Shown: one piece after another, positions 27,189 to 34,160 of the stretch
Layout of the letters: each line of letters starts with the position of its first letter
Numbering within the stretch: position 1 is the stretch's first letter
Source: Herpetosiphonaceae bacterium
GTDB taxonomy: Bacteria > Chloroflexota > Chloroflexia > Chloroflexales > Herpetosiphonaceae
Assembly (NCBI GenBank): GCA_013538855.1
Contig: JABXJS010000081.1
Span: 26,146 to 90,145 of the forward strand
DNA length: 64,000 nt
Direction: 5' to 3'
Notes under the pieces: generated by a model
What the model was told of the DNA's origin: nothing
The model's input: only the letters and a program-made list of their open reading frames with translations
The model's database searches: none
Position numbers and translations under genes: made by a program

Positions 27189-27794
27189 ATGTCAACCAGC
27201 AAGCGGTTGTTTGATCTCGTCGTTGCCAGCGGATTAATCGTTGTGCTTAGCCCGCTGCTGCTGCTGATCGCGCTCGCCATTCGCCTGACGTCAGCCGGGC
27301 CGGTGCTCTACGTGCGTCAGCGGGTTGGCAGGGCAGGCCAGCCCTTCCCGATGTACAAGTTTCGCACCATGGTTGCCGACGCCGAGCGCCGCGGGCTAGG
27401 AATTGAAACCGCCCGCCACGATGCGCGCATCACCGCTGTGGGCAAGCTGCTGCGCCGCTGGAGCCTCGACGAGCTGCCGCAGCTCTTCAATGTGCTGCAG
27501 GGCCATATGAGCCTGATCGGTCCGCGCCCAAGCCTGCCCGAGCAGGTGGCGCGCTACACGCCAGCACAGCGCCTGCGCCTGCGCGTGCGGCCGGGCATCA
27601 CCGGCTGGGCGCAAGTGAACGGGCGCAACGACCTCTCCTGGGAGCGGCGGATCGAGCTTGACTGCTGGTACATCGATCATTGGAGCTGGCGCATCGACTG
27701 GCTGATTCTGCGCCGCACGCTGCGTGCGGTGGTCGATCCAAGCGGCATCTATGGCAGCGATGGCGTCGTGCGCGATCTCGGATCGCAGGAGTAA
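27189..27794 (+). CDS. Initiating sugar-phosphate transferase (PglC/WbaP C-terminal type)
   Basis: 201 residues, the short monotopic type. A single N-terminal membrane hairpin (FDLVVASGLIVVLSPLLLL) is followed by RLTSAGPVLYVRQRVG, MYKFRTM, DELPQLFNVLQGHMSLIGPR and a C-terminal RPGITGWAQVNGRN, all conserved in bacterial sugar transferases. It attaches a sugar phosphate to undecaprenyl phosphate at the inner membrane, the first step in building the repeat unit. AGGAG precedes the ATG by eight bases. The short form with an adjacent PglD-like acetyltransferase suggests a diacetylbacillosamine-like or related first sugar. Confidence 0.93.
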   Translation: MSTSKRLFDLVVASGLIVVLSPLLLLIALAIRLTSAGPVLYVRQRVGRAGQPFPMYKFRTMVADAERRGLGIETARHDARITAVGKLLRRWSLDELPQLFNVLQGHMSLIGPRPSLPEQVARYTPAQRLRLRVRPGITGWAQVNGRNDLSWERRIELDCWYIDHWSWRIDWLILRRTLRAVVDPSGIYGSDGVVRDLGSQE

Positions 27795-27802
27795 GGCTCG
27801 CT

Positions 27803-28441
27803 ATGCGCCCAGTGGTTATCATCGGCACCGGCGGCCATGGCCGCGAGGTGGCCGAGATTGTGCAAGCGGCGGCGGCGGCCGGACGGGGTGGTCCGCTGAT
27901 CGGCTGGCTCACCGATGATGTGCAGCAGCACGGGCAGCAGCTCAGTGGCTTGCCGATCTTCGGCCCGCCAGCGTGGCTCAGCCAGCATCCAGAGGTAAGC
28001 GCGATCATTGCCATTGGGGCCAACCCTGTGCGCCAGCGCATCGCCGCACGGCTGCCAAGCGGCTGGCACAGCGCGACCGCGATCTCGCCCCACGCGCTGA
28101 TCTCGCCGCAGGCCCAGGTCGCCGCAGGCACAATGGTGTTCCCCGGCGTGGTAATCGGCCCCAACGTGCGCATCGGCGCACACAGCATCGTCAACGTCGG
28201 GGCCAGCATCAGCCACGACAGCCACGTTGGCGCATGGTGCAACCTCAACCCTGGCGCACGCCTCGCAGGCAACGTGCAGCTTGCAGAGGGGGTAAACATC
28301 GGCATGGGGGCGCTGGTCATCCAAGGCCGCCAGATTGGCGCATGGAGCATTGTCGGCGCAGGCAGCGTGGTCATCCGTGACTTGCCCGAGCGCATCACGG
28401 CGGTCGGCGTGCCAGCGCGCAGAATCAAAGCCCAACATTAG
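27803..28441 (+). CDS. PglD/NeuD-like sugar O/N-acyltransferase
   Basis: 212 residues. The N-terminal Rossmann-like domain opens VVIIGTGGHGREVAEIV; the C-terminal half is a left-handed beta-helix of hexapeptide repeats (ISPQAQVAAGTMVFPGVVIG, then ISHDSHVGAWCNLNPGA). The His in SHDSHV is the expected catalytic base of PglD-type acetyltransferases. It probably acetylates an amino group of a nucleotide sugar that feeds the adjacent initiating transferase. The ATG at 27803 is chosen because GGAGTAAGG lies just upstream; the longer in-frame opening from 27680 is inside the transferase gene. No aminotransferase partner lies nearby. This is the last gene of the operon. Confidence 0.9.
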   Translation: MRPVVIIGTGGHGREVAEIVQAAAAAGRGGPLIGWLTDDVQQHGQQLSGLPIFGPPAWLSQHPEVSAIIAIGANPVRQRIAARLPSGWHSATAISPHALISPQAQVAAGTMVFPGVVIGPNVRIGAHSIVNVGASISHDSHVGAWCNLNPGARLAGNVQLAEGVNIGMGALVIQGRQIGAWSIVGAGSVVIRDLPERITAVGVPARRIKAQH

Positions 28442-28536
28442 GCAGCGCCGACTCCAGCCAGCTCCAGCTGGCCAGGCGTTCGGCGGCCGCGGCCAGCGCT
28501 AGCGCAGGAGCACAGTGCCAAGGCAGCCAGGGACAC

Positions 28537-28569
28537 AAAAAACAGGCTGCAAGCCTATGCTCCAGCCTG
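28537..28569 (-). terminator. Rho-independent terminator of the PH-like membrane protein gene
   Basis: On the minus strand a 7-bp stem (28563-28569 with 28543-28549) with a 13-base loop is followed by six T. It is 26 bases past the stop at 28595 and could also shield the convergent polysaccharide operon. Confidence 0.7.
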
Positions 28570-28594
28570 GCGCAGCATCCGTCAGCCGTGCGGT

Positions 28595-29518
28595 CTACGA
28601 GTGCAGCATCACATAGCCCAGCGCCACAGCCAGCAGGCCCTGGATCACGCTGGAGCCGATGAGCAAGAGCAGCGCCCCTACGCGCGACGAGCGATAGACC
28701 GCCAGGCTGATCGCCGTATTGGCCAGCCACACCAGCAGGCCAATCAGCGGCAAGGCCAAGAGCTGCTCGCGCGACACCACGCCGATGGCAGCGCCAGTGG
28801 CATCGAAGCGCAGGCTCACCAGCGCAGCGATTTGACTGTAGCGGGTCGACAAAATACCCCACAGAGCCAAGTTAAGCAGCAGGCCCAGCATCAGCATCAG
28901 CCGCACCAGGCCATCGGTCCAGAACGGGTAGCTAACGCGGGTCGTGCGCACCACGCCTTCGGCCTGGCCCTGAACCACACCAAGGCCGCGGCGGCCCTCG
29001 ACCTCTTGCACAAAGCTATCGCGCTGAGCGGGAGCGATCACGTAGATGCTGCCGTTGGCGAGCGTCACGGCAACCGCTTCTTTGAGCGGGCCAGGGGCAA
29101 ACAGGTGCACCGTTGCGCCGTCGGCGGTGGTTCCGCTGCCGCGATTATAGCCGAGCAAGCGTGCGCCAAACCATGGCAGGCGCATCGGCGGTGCGCCAAC
29201 CGTCACTGCGGCGATCCGATCCATCGGGATAACAGCACGGTTGCCTAACCAGTGCACCGTAACAGCGTTACGATCAACCTGATAGCGCATCAGCAGCGCG
29301 CTCAGCGCACGATAGAACAGAATGGCCCCCAGTGACAGCCCGATGAGCACAGCGACCAGCAGGCCAAACGAGCGCAGCGTAAGCGGCCAGTCGCGGGGCG
29401 CGCCAGCCAGCTGATCAGCAAGTTGAACGGCGGCCCAGCCAGCCGCCGCCCACATAGCGACGGTGAGGAGCAAGCCCCCCCACACGCTGAAGGGACGACG
29501 TGCAGCCCATCGATTCAT
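28595..29518 (-). CDS. Membrane protein with a PH-like domain
   Basis: About 307 residues. Two membrane helices near residues 15-35 and 50-75 are followed by a soluble beta-rich segment (RYQVDRNAVTVHWLGNRAVI and PMDRIAAVTVG), which resembles bacterial PH domains (DUF304-like). Two or more helices follow in the second half. The function is unknown. The ATG at 29518 is chosen because GGAGG lies nine bases before it; an upstream start at 29539 adds seven residues. Monocistronic by spacing, with a T-run terminator. Confidence 0.65.
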   Translation of the reverse strand: MNRWAARRPFSVWGGLLLTVAMWAAAGWAAVQLADQLAGAPRDWPLTLRSFGLLVAVLIGLSLGAILFYRALSALLMRYQVDRNAVTVHWLGNRAVIPMDRIAAVTVGAPPMRLPWFGARLLGYNRGSGTTADGATVHLFAPGPLKEAVAVTLANGSIYVIAPAQRDSFVQEVEGRRGLGVVQGQAEGVVRTTRVSYPFWTDGLVRLMLMLGLLLNLALWGILSTRYSQIAALVSLRFDATGAAIGVVSREQLLALPLIGLLVWLANTAISLAVYRSSRVGALLLLIGSSVIQGLLAVALGYVMLHS

Positions 29519-29616
29519 AAAACCTCCGCAGAAAACCACGTTCAGCGCATAAAGCAGCCTAGGGAGCAGCCAGCAGCGCTAAGCACTGATGCGTCGGGGC
29601 GCGCAAACATAGCAGA

Positions 29617-29656
29617 CCACGCAGGCGGGGGGGTGTAGTGCCCCATACCTGCGTGG
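29617..29656 (-). terminator. Hairpin downstream of the SurA-like gene
   Basis: A 9-bp perfect stem (29617-29625 with 29648-29656) encloses a C/G-rich loop and sits 35 bases beyond the stop at 29691. It has no T-run. It is read as a transcript end or stability element with modest confidence. Confidence 0.45.
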
Positions 29657-29690
29657 CACCGAAATGCCCACAAGCAGCCAGCGGCTCTGG

Positions 29691-31106
29691 CTACGGTGTA
29701 GGTGTTACCTCAGCGGGCGGAGCCTCGGAGGGAGCCTCGCTTGGCGGCAGCAGCGCCGGGTCGATAGTCGGCGGCGCTGGGGTTGGCGTTGGTGCCGGGA
29801 AAAGCTCAACGCCGATCTTCTCGCGCTGCTCCTTGAGCCAGTCGGCGATCGCCTGGCCACGGCTATCCTCCCAGGCCTGCTGGTCGGTCTGCTCGGTGCG
29901 CTCGTTGACGCGCACAATGTGCCAGCCCAGTGGCGAGCGATACGGCTCGCCGATCACGCCCACCTCCTGGGTCGAGATTGGCTGCGTGATCGAGAGCGAG
30001 TCCCAGTAGCTGAGCGGCTGGAGGCCAGTGTTGGTCGGCTGACTGGCCGTATCCAGCTCCGAGTCGCTCTGCATGAGATCGTCGAAGCTTGCGCCCTTGT
30101 CGAGCTTTTGCTGAATGGCCTGGATGCGCTCGCGGCCCTCGGCCCACAGCGTTGCGCTCAGCTCCTCGGTCGCCGTGGGGGGCACCGTGACCTGGATGAA
30201 AATCTGATCGGCGTCGGCCACGACCTGTTTGGGAGCCTCGGCCTCTGGCTTCAGCTTCTTGCCTAGCTCAGAGCGCAGCAGATCGGCGCGCTCCTGCTGG
30301 ATGACATAGGCTTTGAAGTCATCGTAGGTAAACGGCAGCTTGGAGGTAGCAATCTGGATTTGCTGCGGTGGCGTCTCGATAAACTCGCGCAGGGTGCCGA
30401 AGTAGTTGGTCAGGCCGATCTCCACACTGTTCTGGGCCTCGGCGGCGGTGAAGGTTGGCGTGGCGGTTGGTGACAGCGCCGCCGTTGCCGAAAGATCGCT
30501 TGTGCCAGAGAGATCGCTTGTGCCAGAGAGATCGCTGGTTGGCGTGAGGCTATCGGTGCTGGTGACCGGCGTGGGCACATTCATGGTCGAGGTCTGCTGC
30601 TGCGCGGCAAACTGCTCGGCGAGCTTTTGGTTGATTTGCTCATCGGTGGCGGTGATGCCCATATCGGCGGTGCCCAGCTCGACGAGCCGGTTATCGATCA
30701 TCTGATTGAGGATAGAGTAGTCGAGCGGCGCGTTCTTATCGTTGAGCGCCTTGATGTTCTCCTCGACCTGGGTCAAGAAATCCTGGCCACCGGACTGCTG
30801 ATACTGGGCGAACTGCAGGGCCGTGCTGTAGTTGGCGTAGGCGGCCTGCGCCTGAGCGACCTTGCGGTAGCGCTGATACTCGGCGTTGCTGATCTCGGTG
30901 GTGCCCACTTTCGCCACAGTGCGATTGGGCACAAACACCTTATCCCAGAGAATTCCGGCGATCAGCAGCACCACCACCACGGCGAGCACGCCGGCGACCC
31001 CGAAGATCACGCGGCGCTGCTTGAGCTGTTCCTGCTCCCAGCGTGCCCGCTGACGCTTGGTCATTGGGGCACCATGCTGGATGGTTGTCTTTCGTTCCTT
31101 CGGCAT
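29691..31106 (-). CDS. Membrane-anchored SurA/PpiC-type peptidyl-prolyl isomerase-like protein
   Basis: About 471 residues. A basic N-terminus and one helix near residues 30-52 anchor it outside the membrane. A SurA-N-like helical region (EYQRYRKVAQAQAAYANYS, DYSILNQMIDNRLVELGTA) follows, then a Ser/Thr-rich spacer with three S-D-L-S-(G/A)-T repeats. The parvulin-like domain from about residue 300 contains GASFDDLMQSDSE and GEPYRSPLGWHIVRVNERTE, and a proline-rich tail ends the protein. Its probable job is folding of exported proteins. The ATG at 31106 has a distant GGAG; a TTG at 31124 is possible. It is in the same orientation as, and about 100 bases after, rpsR, so co-transcription is possible. 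Confidence 0.85.
   Translation of the reverse strand: MPKERKTTIQHGAPMTKRQRARWEQEQLKQRRVIFGVAGVLAVVVVLLIAGILWDKVFVPNRTVAKVGTTEISNAEYQRYRKVAQAQAAYANYSTALQFAQYQQSGGQDFLTQVEENIKALNDKNAPLDYSILNQMIDNRLVELGTADMGITATDEQINQKLAEQFAAQQQTSTMNVPTPVTSTDSLTPTSDLSGTSDLSGTSDLSATAALSPTATPTFTAAEAQNSVEIGLTNYFGTLREFIETPPQQIQIATSKLPFTYDDFKAYVIQQERADLLRSELGKKLKPEAEAPKQVVADADQIFIQVTVPPTATEELSATLWAEGRERIQAIQQKLDKGASFDDLMQSDSELDTASQPTNTGLQPLSYWDSLSITQPISTQEVGVIGEPYRSPLGWHIVRVNERTEQTDQQAWEDSRGQAIADWLKEQREKIGVELFPAPTPTPAPPTIDPALLPPSEAPSEAPPAEVTPTP
30493..30537 (-). repeat. 18-bp tandem repeat in the SurA-like gene
   Basis: Two exact copies (30493-30510 and 30511-30528) and half a third of an 18-base unit encode S-D-L-S-G-T. 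Length variation would keep the frame and alter only the spacer between the two domains. Confidence 0.85.
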
Positions 31107-31204
31107 AACGGCTATCTGCTCCAACTCATATACAACAAAGGCACAGCGCGGACTCCGCTACTGTGCCTCCGGTTTGTGCTCATCAACCAATCAAGGCACC
31201 CGCA

Positions 31205-31459
31205 CTAGGCGCGGGTGTTATCGGCTACAAACGGCAGCAGGGCCAGATGGCGGGCGCGCTTGATCGCGATGTTCAAGCTGCGCTGGCATTTGGCACACGT
31301 ACCGGTGCGGCGGCGGGGCAAAATTTTCCCGCGATCCGAGACCATGCGCTGCAAGCGCTTGATATCTTTGTAGTCAGGTTGAATGCCCTCAGCGGTGAAA
31401 ATACACACCTTGCGCCGAGGTGTATACTTGCGGCGACCGCGGCGACCAGAATCAGCCAT
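31205..31459 (-). CDS. rpsR: 30S ribosomal protein bS18
   Basis: 84 residues. The core is typical: [20 protein letters not shown], the loop [20 protein letters not shown], and the helix [16 protein letters not shown]. It binds bS6 on the platform of the small subunit. A Cys pair in C-A-K-C and an upstream Cys suggest a zinc-binding (C+) form of the protein. GAGGAG lies about eight bases before the ATG. It is third in the classical rpsF-ssb-rpsR order, 23 bases after ssb. Confidence 0.97.
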   Translation of the reverse strand: MADSGRRGRRKYTPRRKVCIFTAEGIQPDYKDIKRLQRMVSDRGKILPRRRTGTCAKCQRSLNIAIKRARHLALLPFVADNTRA

Positions 31460-31482
31460 GAGTGTACTCCTCTATGTGCTTT

Positions 31483-31932
31483 TTAGAATGGAATATCGTC
31501 GTCGTTAATATCATCGGTGTAGCTGCCGCCACGGGAGTAATCGTTAGACGATGTGTCGCGTGAGCGACCGCCACTGCGCTGCGGCGGTGAGTCGTTGCGG
31601 CTATCAAGAATGATCATATCGTTGGCGACCACCTCGGTGCGGTATTTTTTCTCGCCGCTCTGCGGATCATCCCAGGAGCGAGTTTGCAAGCGGCCTTCGA
31701 TATACACCCGTGAGCCTTTCGTCAAATACTGGTTGCAGATCTCCGCCAGCTTGTTCCACACCACGATTGAAAACCATTCGGTTTCCTCGCGAGTCTCGCC
31801 GTTTGGGTCCTTCCACTGCCGACCAGCGGCCAAGCGGAAGTTTGTCACCGGGCTGCCGCTAGGGGTGTAGCGCATCTCCGGGTCGGTGCCCAAGCGTCCA
31901 ATCAACATGACTTTGTTTAAATCCTTAGCCAT
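31483..31932 (-). CDS. ssb: Single-stranded DNA-binding protein
   Basis: 149 residues. An OB fold at residues 4-110 has [40 protein letters not shown] and [15 protein letters not shown]; the flexible Ser/Arg/Gly-rich tail ends in DDDIPF, the peptide that recruits replication and repair partners. The ATG at 31932 follows GAGG by six bases; a GTG at 31944 is less likely. It lies between rpsF and rpsR, 18 bases from rpsF, in the standard order. Confidence 0.97.
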   Translation of the reverse strand: MAKDLNKVMLIGRLGTDPEMRYTPSGSPVTNFRLAAGRQWKDPNGETREETEWFSIVVWNKLAEICNQYLTKGSRVYIEGRLQTRSWDDPQSGEKKYRTEVVANDMIILDSRNDSPPQRSGGRSRDTSSNDYSRGGSYTDDINDDDIPF

Positions 31933-31950
31933 AGCCGTCCTCACACCGTA

Positions 31951-32265
31951 TTACGCACTCTTTTTCGTATTTTTCTGCTGGATCAACAAATAGCGAATCA
32001 CCGGCTCGGCCAACTTCAAGCTGCGCTCGATCTCGTCGATGCTACGCGGATCGGTCTCGAAGTGCATCAACACATAGTAGCCTTCGGTGAAGTCTTGGAT
32101 GGGGTAGGCCAACTTGCGGCGGCCCCAAGGGTTCGCATGATCAATGTCGTTGATCGAACCACCTTGGTTGGTGATAAACCCTTGCAGCGTTTCCAGATAA
32201 GCGTTGAACTCGTCCTCGCCCCCTAGGTCGGGGCGCAGGATCGTCATCAATTCATAGGTTCGCAC
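31951..32265 (-). CDS. rpsF: 30S ribosomal protein bS6
   Basis: 104 residues from a GTG at 32265, which AGGAG precedes by six bases; an ATG 51 bases upstream would add an unrelated N-terminus. The ferredoxin-like fold is clear: YELMTILRPDLGGEDEF, DHANPWGRRKLAYPIQDFTE, GYYVLMHFETDPRSIDEIER, and EPVIRYLLI. It pairs with bS18. In many bacteria the bS6:bS18 complex binds the mRNA leader of this operon; the leader here is about 80 bases, but I cannot confirm the binding motif. Confidence 0.96.
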   Translation of the reverse strand: MRTYELMTILRPDLGGEDEFNAYLETLQGFITNQGGSINDIDHANPWGRRKLAYPIQDFTEGYYVLMHFETDPRSIDEIERSLKLAEPVIRYLLIQQKNTKKSA

Positions 32266-32352
32266 GAATAGCTCCTGCTTTTCTATGGATAAGAACCCCG
32301 CCTGCGTTGTGCACACGAAAGCACACGCCTACGGAGTAGAAAGGCGCGTGCG

Positions 32353-32381
32353 ATTGTAACACGCCTTAGAGCTGATCGCAA
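32353..32381 (-). promoter_or_regulatory. Promoter of rpsF-ssb-rpsR
   Basis: On the minus strand TTGCGA (32376-32381), a 17-base spacer and TACAAT (32353-32358). The start would be about 80 bases before rpsF. An imperfect inverted repeat of GGCGTGT/GCACGCGCC overlaps the -10 region. Confidence 0.7.
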
Positions 32382-32543
32382 ATACTGCTCTGCGCCAGCG
32401 CCATCAACCGCGGAACTTCTGCCAGCACCGCAGCGTTTGGTCTATAAGCCAAAGTTGGCTTTTGCTGTTGATTTAATCGTGGCCTTGCAAGCATTCAGCC
32501 CCCACAGGCTCTGTGTGGCTACGGCCATAGATAGGAGAACCGC

Positions 32544-33203
32544 ATGCGTCGTGGAATACTCGGACTAGCCGTGATAGTGGCGCTGCTGTGGTCGGTGCGC
32601 CCAGCCGCCGCCTGCAGCGGCATCGCGCCCGGCATCGAGTCCTTTACCCCCATCGCCCCTGTGATCGCTATCGGCACCATCGTTAAGAGCGATGCCGACA
32701 GCGCCACGCTCCAGGTCGAGCAGTATCTCAAGGGCGCTGAGCGCGCACCAGAGCTGCTGTTTAACAATCGCACCGTTACATCAATTAGTCCAAGCTGCGC
32801 GCAAACGATTGCCCCCGGCCCGCATGTTGCCGCAGGCAGCCGCGTGCTCGTGATGCTGGAGGCCAGCGCGCCTGACGCTAGCGAGCCATGGCGGCCGCTG
32901 GGGCTGATGTACGACGGCATCTGGAGCATCGAAAACGATCAAATCCGCGTGTTTGACCAGAACACTGGTCAGCAGCAGGCGCGCGAGATCAGCGCTGTGC
33001 TGGCCCAGATCGAGCAGCTCACCGGCAGTGCGCCTGTGCAGCCTGAACCTAGCGCCGCCACGCCCGCGCCAGCAGCTCAGCCAGCGACAAACACCAGCGC
33101 AGCGCTGCCCTGGCTGCCAATCGGCCTGGCGCTTGTGGCCGTTGTAGCCGCACTAGGAGCCTGGCTGGCCCGACGGGCACAGCAGCGCGGTCAGCGCGCC
33201 TAA
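32544..33203 (+). CDS. Secreted protein with C-terminal membrane anchor, unknown function
   Basis: 219 residues, not recognised as a named family. A signal peptide ends near residue 23 (AAACSG), so Cys24 could be lipidated or disulphide-bonded. A soluble domain at 25-155 has a beta-rich pattern (IAIGTIVKSDADSATLQVEQ, then SRVLVMLEASA), like small extracellular domains that pass from a VL-rich strand to a YDG turn. A Pro/Ala/Thr-rich linker, a membrane helix (residues 185-205) and a basic tail follow. AGGAG precedes the ATG by seven bases. The next gene, 60 bases on, is also membrane anchored, so they may work together. Confidence 0.7.
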   Translation: MRRGILGLAVIVALLWSVRPAAACSGIAPGIESFTPIAPVIAIGTIVKSDADSATLQVEQYLKGAERAPELLFNNRTVTSISPSCAQTIAPGPHVAAGSRVLVMLEASAPDASEPWRPLGLMYDGIWSIENDQIRVFDQNTGQQQAREISAVLAQIEQLTGSAPVQPEPSAATPAPAAQPATNTSAALPWLPIGLALVAVVAALGAWLARRAQQRGQRA

Positions 33204-33262
33204 ACCAGGCCGCGCAGGAGAAACGCGGTACAATACAGCAAACACTTAAACGGAGGAACGCC

Positions 33263-33853
33263 ATGTATTTACCTGGACAGCGCCAGGGGCCTTCACCGAT
33301 AATCCTGGGTTTGCTGATCGGGTTTCTGGTGATTGTACTGCTGGCTCTGCGCACCTGCACTCCGCAGACCAGCGAGAATCTGCGCAGCCGCTTCGCCGCC
33401 GCCGGAGCAACCGATACCGCCATGCAGACCGCCGGTGCACCAGTCATCTCGCTACCAGAGCCAGTGCAAACCTGGGGCGAGACAGCCATCGCCGGACTGC
33501 GCGGCGGCGACAAGGTCGTGCCCATCACGCCGGTGGCCGCCAACACCACGCTGCAGGTCGATATCGAGTCGCTCCAGCAGATCAGCGGCGGCCTACAGAT
33601 TAAAGGCACCGTGCGCAACACAGGCCAGCAGGAGCTGCGCGTTCCGCTGTCCGCGTTTCGCTTCATCGATCAGACCGGCACTGTCTATGCGGCCCAAGGC
33701 GATGCTGCCGCAACCTTGCCCCCCAACGCCAGCACCACTCTCGACCTGACGCTGCCCATCAACCAGCCAACGACGCTGACGATGCTGGTCGAGATTCCAG
33801 ACGCTGATATTCACTTGGAGCTGCGCCTGCTGACCAGCAGTGCCAGCCAATAG
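33263..33853 (+). CDS. Membrane-anchored protein with FxLYD-like beta-sandwich domain
   Basis: 196 residues. An N-terminal helix (about residues 12-30) anchors it. The C-terminal ~100 residues have the spacing of an FxLYD/NEAT-type beta-sandwich (LQISGGLQIKGTVRNTGQQE, then FRFIDQTGTVYAAQ and NASTTLDLTLPINQPTTLTM). That suggests an extracellular accessory domain, but no function is assigned. GGAGG precedes the ATG by seven bases. A good terminator follows. Possibly co-transcribed with the preceding gene. Confidence 0.7.
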   Translation: MYLPGQRQGPSPIILGLLIGFLVIVLLALRTCTPQTSENLRSRFAAAGATDTAMQTAGAPVISLPEPVQTWGETAIAGLRGGDKVVPITPVAANTTLQVDIESLQQISGGLQIKGTVRNTGQQELRVPLSAFRFIDQTGTVYAAQGDAAATLPPNASTTLDLTLPINQPTTLTMLVEIPDADIHLELRLLTSSASQ

Positions 33854-33894
33854 GGCACTCCTGCTGCCCTACAGCACCTTGGAAACCATCGCCC

Positions 33895-33930
33895 AACCGC
33901 CTGCCAGTACTGACAAGCAGGCGGTTTTTT
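33895..33930 (+). terminator. Rho-independent terminator
   Basis: An 8-bp GC-rich stem (33897-33904 with 33917-33924), a 12-base loop and six T. It ends the two-gene unit at 32544-33853. Confidence 0.88.
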
Positions 33931-34160
33931 GTTATAGTATCGCCATATATAGTGCTCAAATCCCCTAACACTCAATACATATCAAACAAACCATATGCGT
34001 ACGTCGCAGGCCGAGTATCGGCATACGCCTTGCAGTAGCAGGATGCAGCATCAGACCATAGCCTGCAGCAAGCAACCTATAGCCCTACCATCATCGCTGT
34101 CTGATCGACAGCGCAGTACCTGCGAGCACATCGAGCATCGCTCGGTTGGGAATCAACACT

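Noticed and set aside
28457..28472. 7-bp palindrome GCCAGCT-CC-AGCTGGC just after the polysaccharide operon
   Set aside because: The two-base loop and absent T-run make it a poor terminator. The T-run hairpin at 28537-28569 points the other way.
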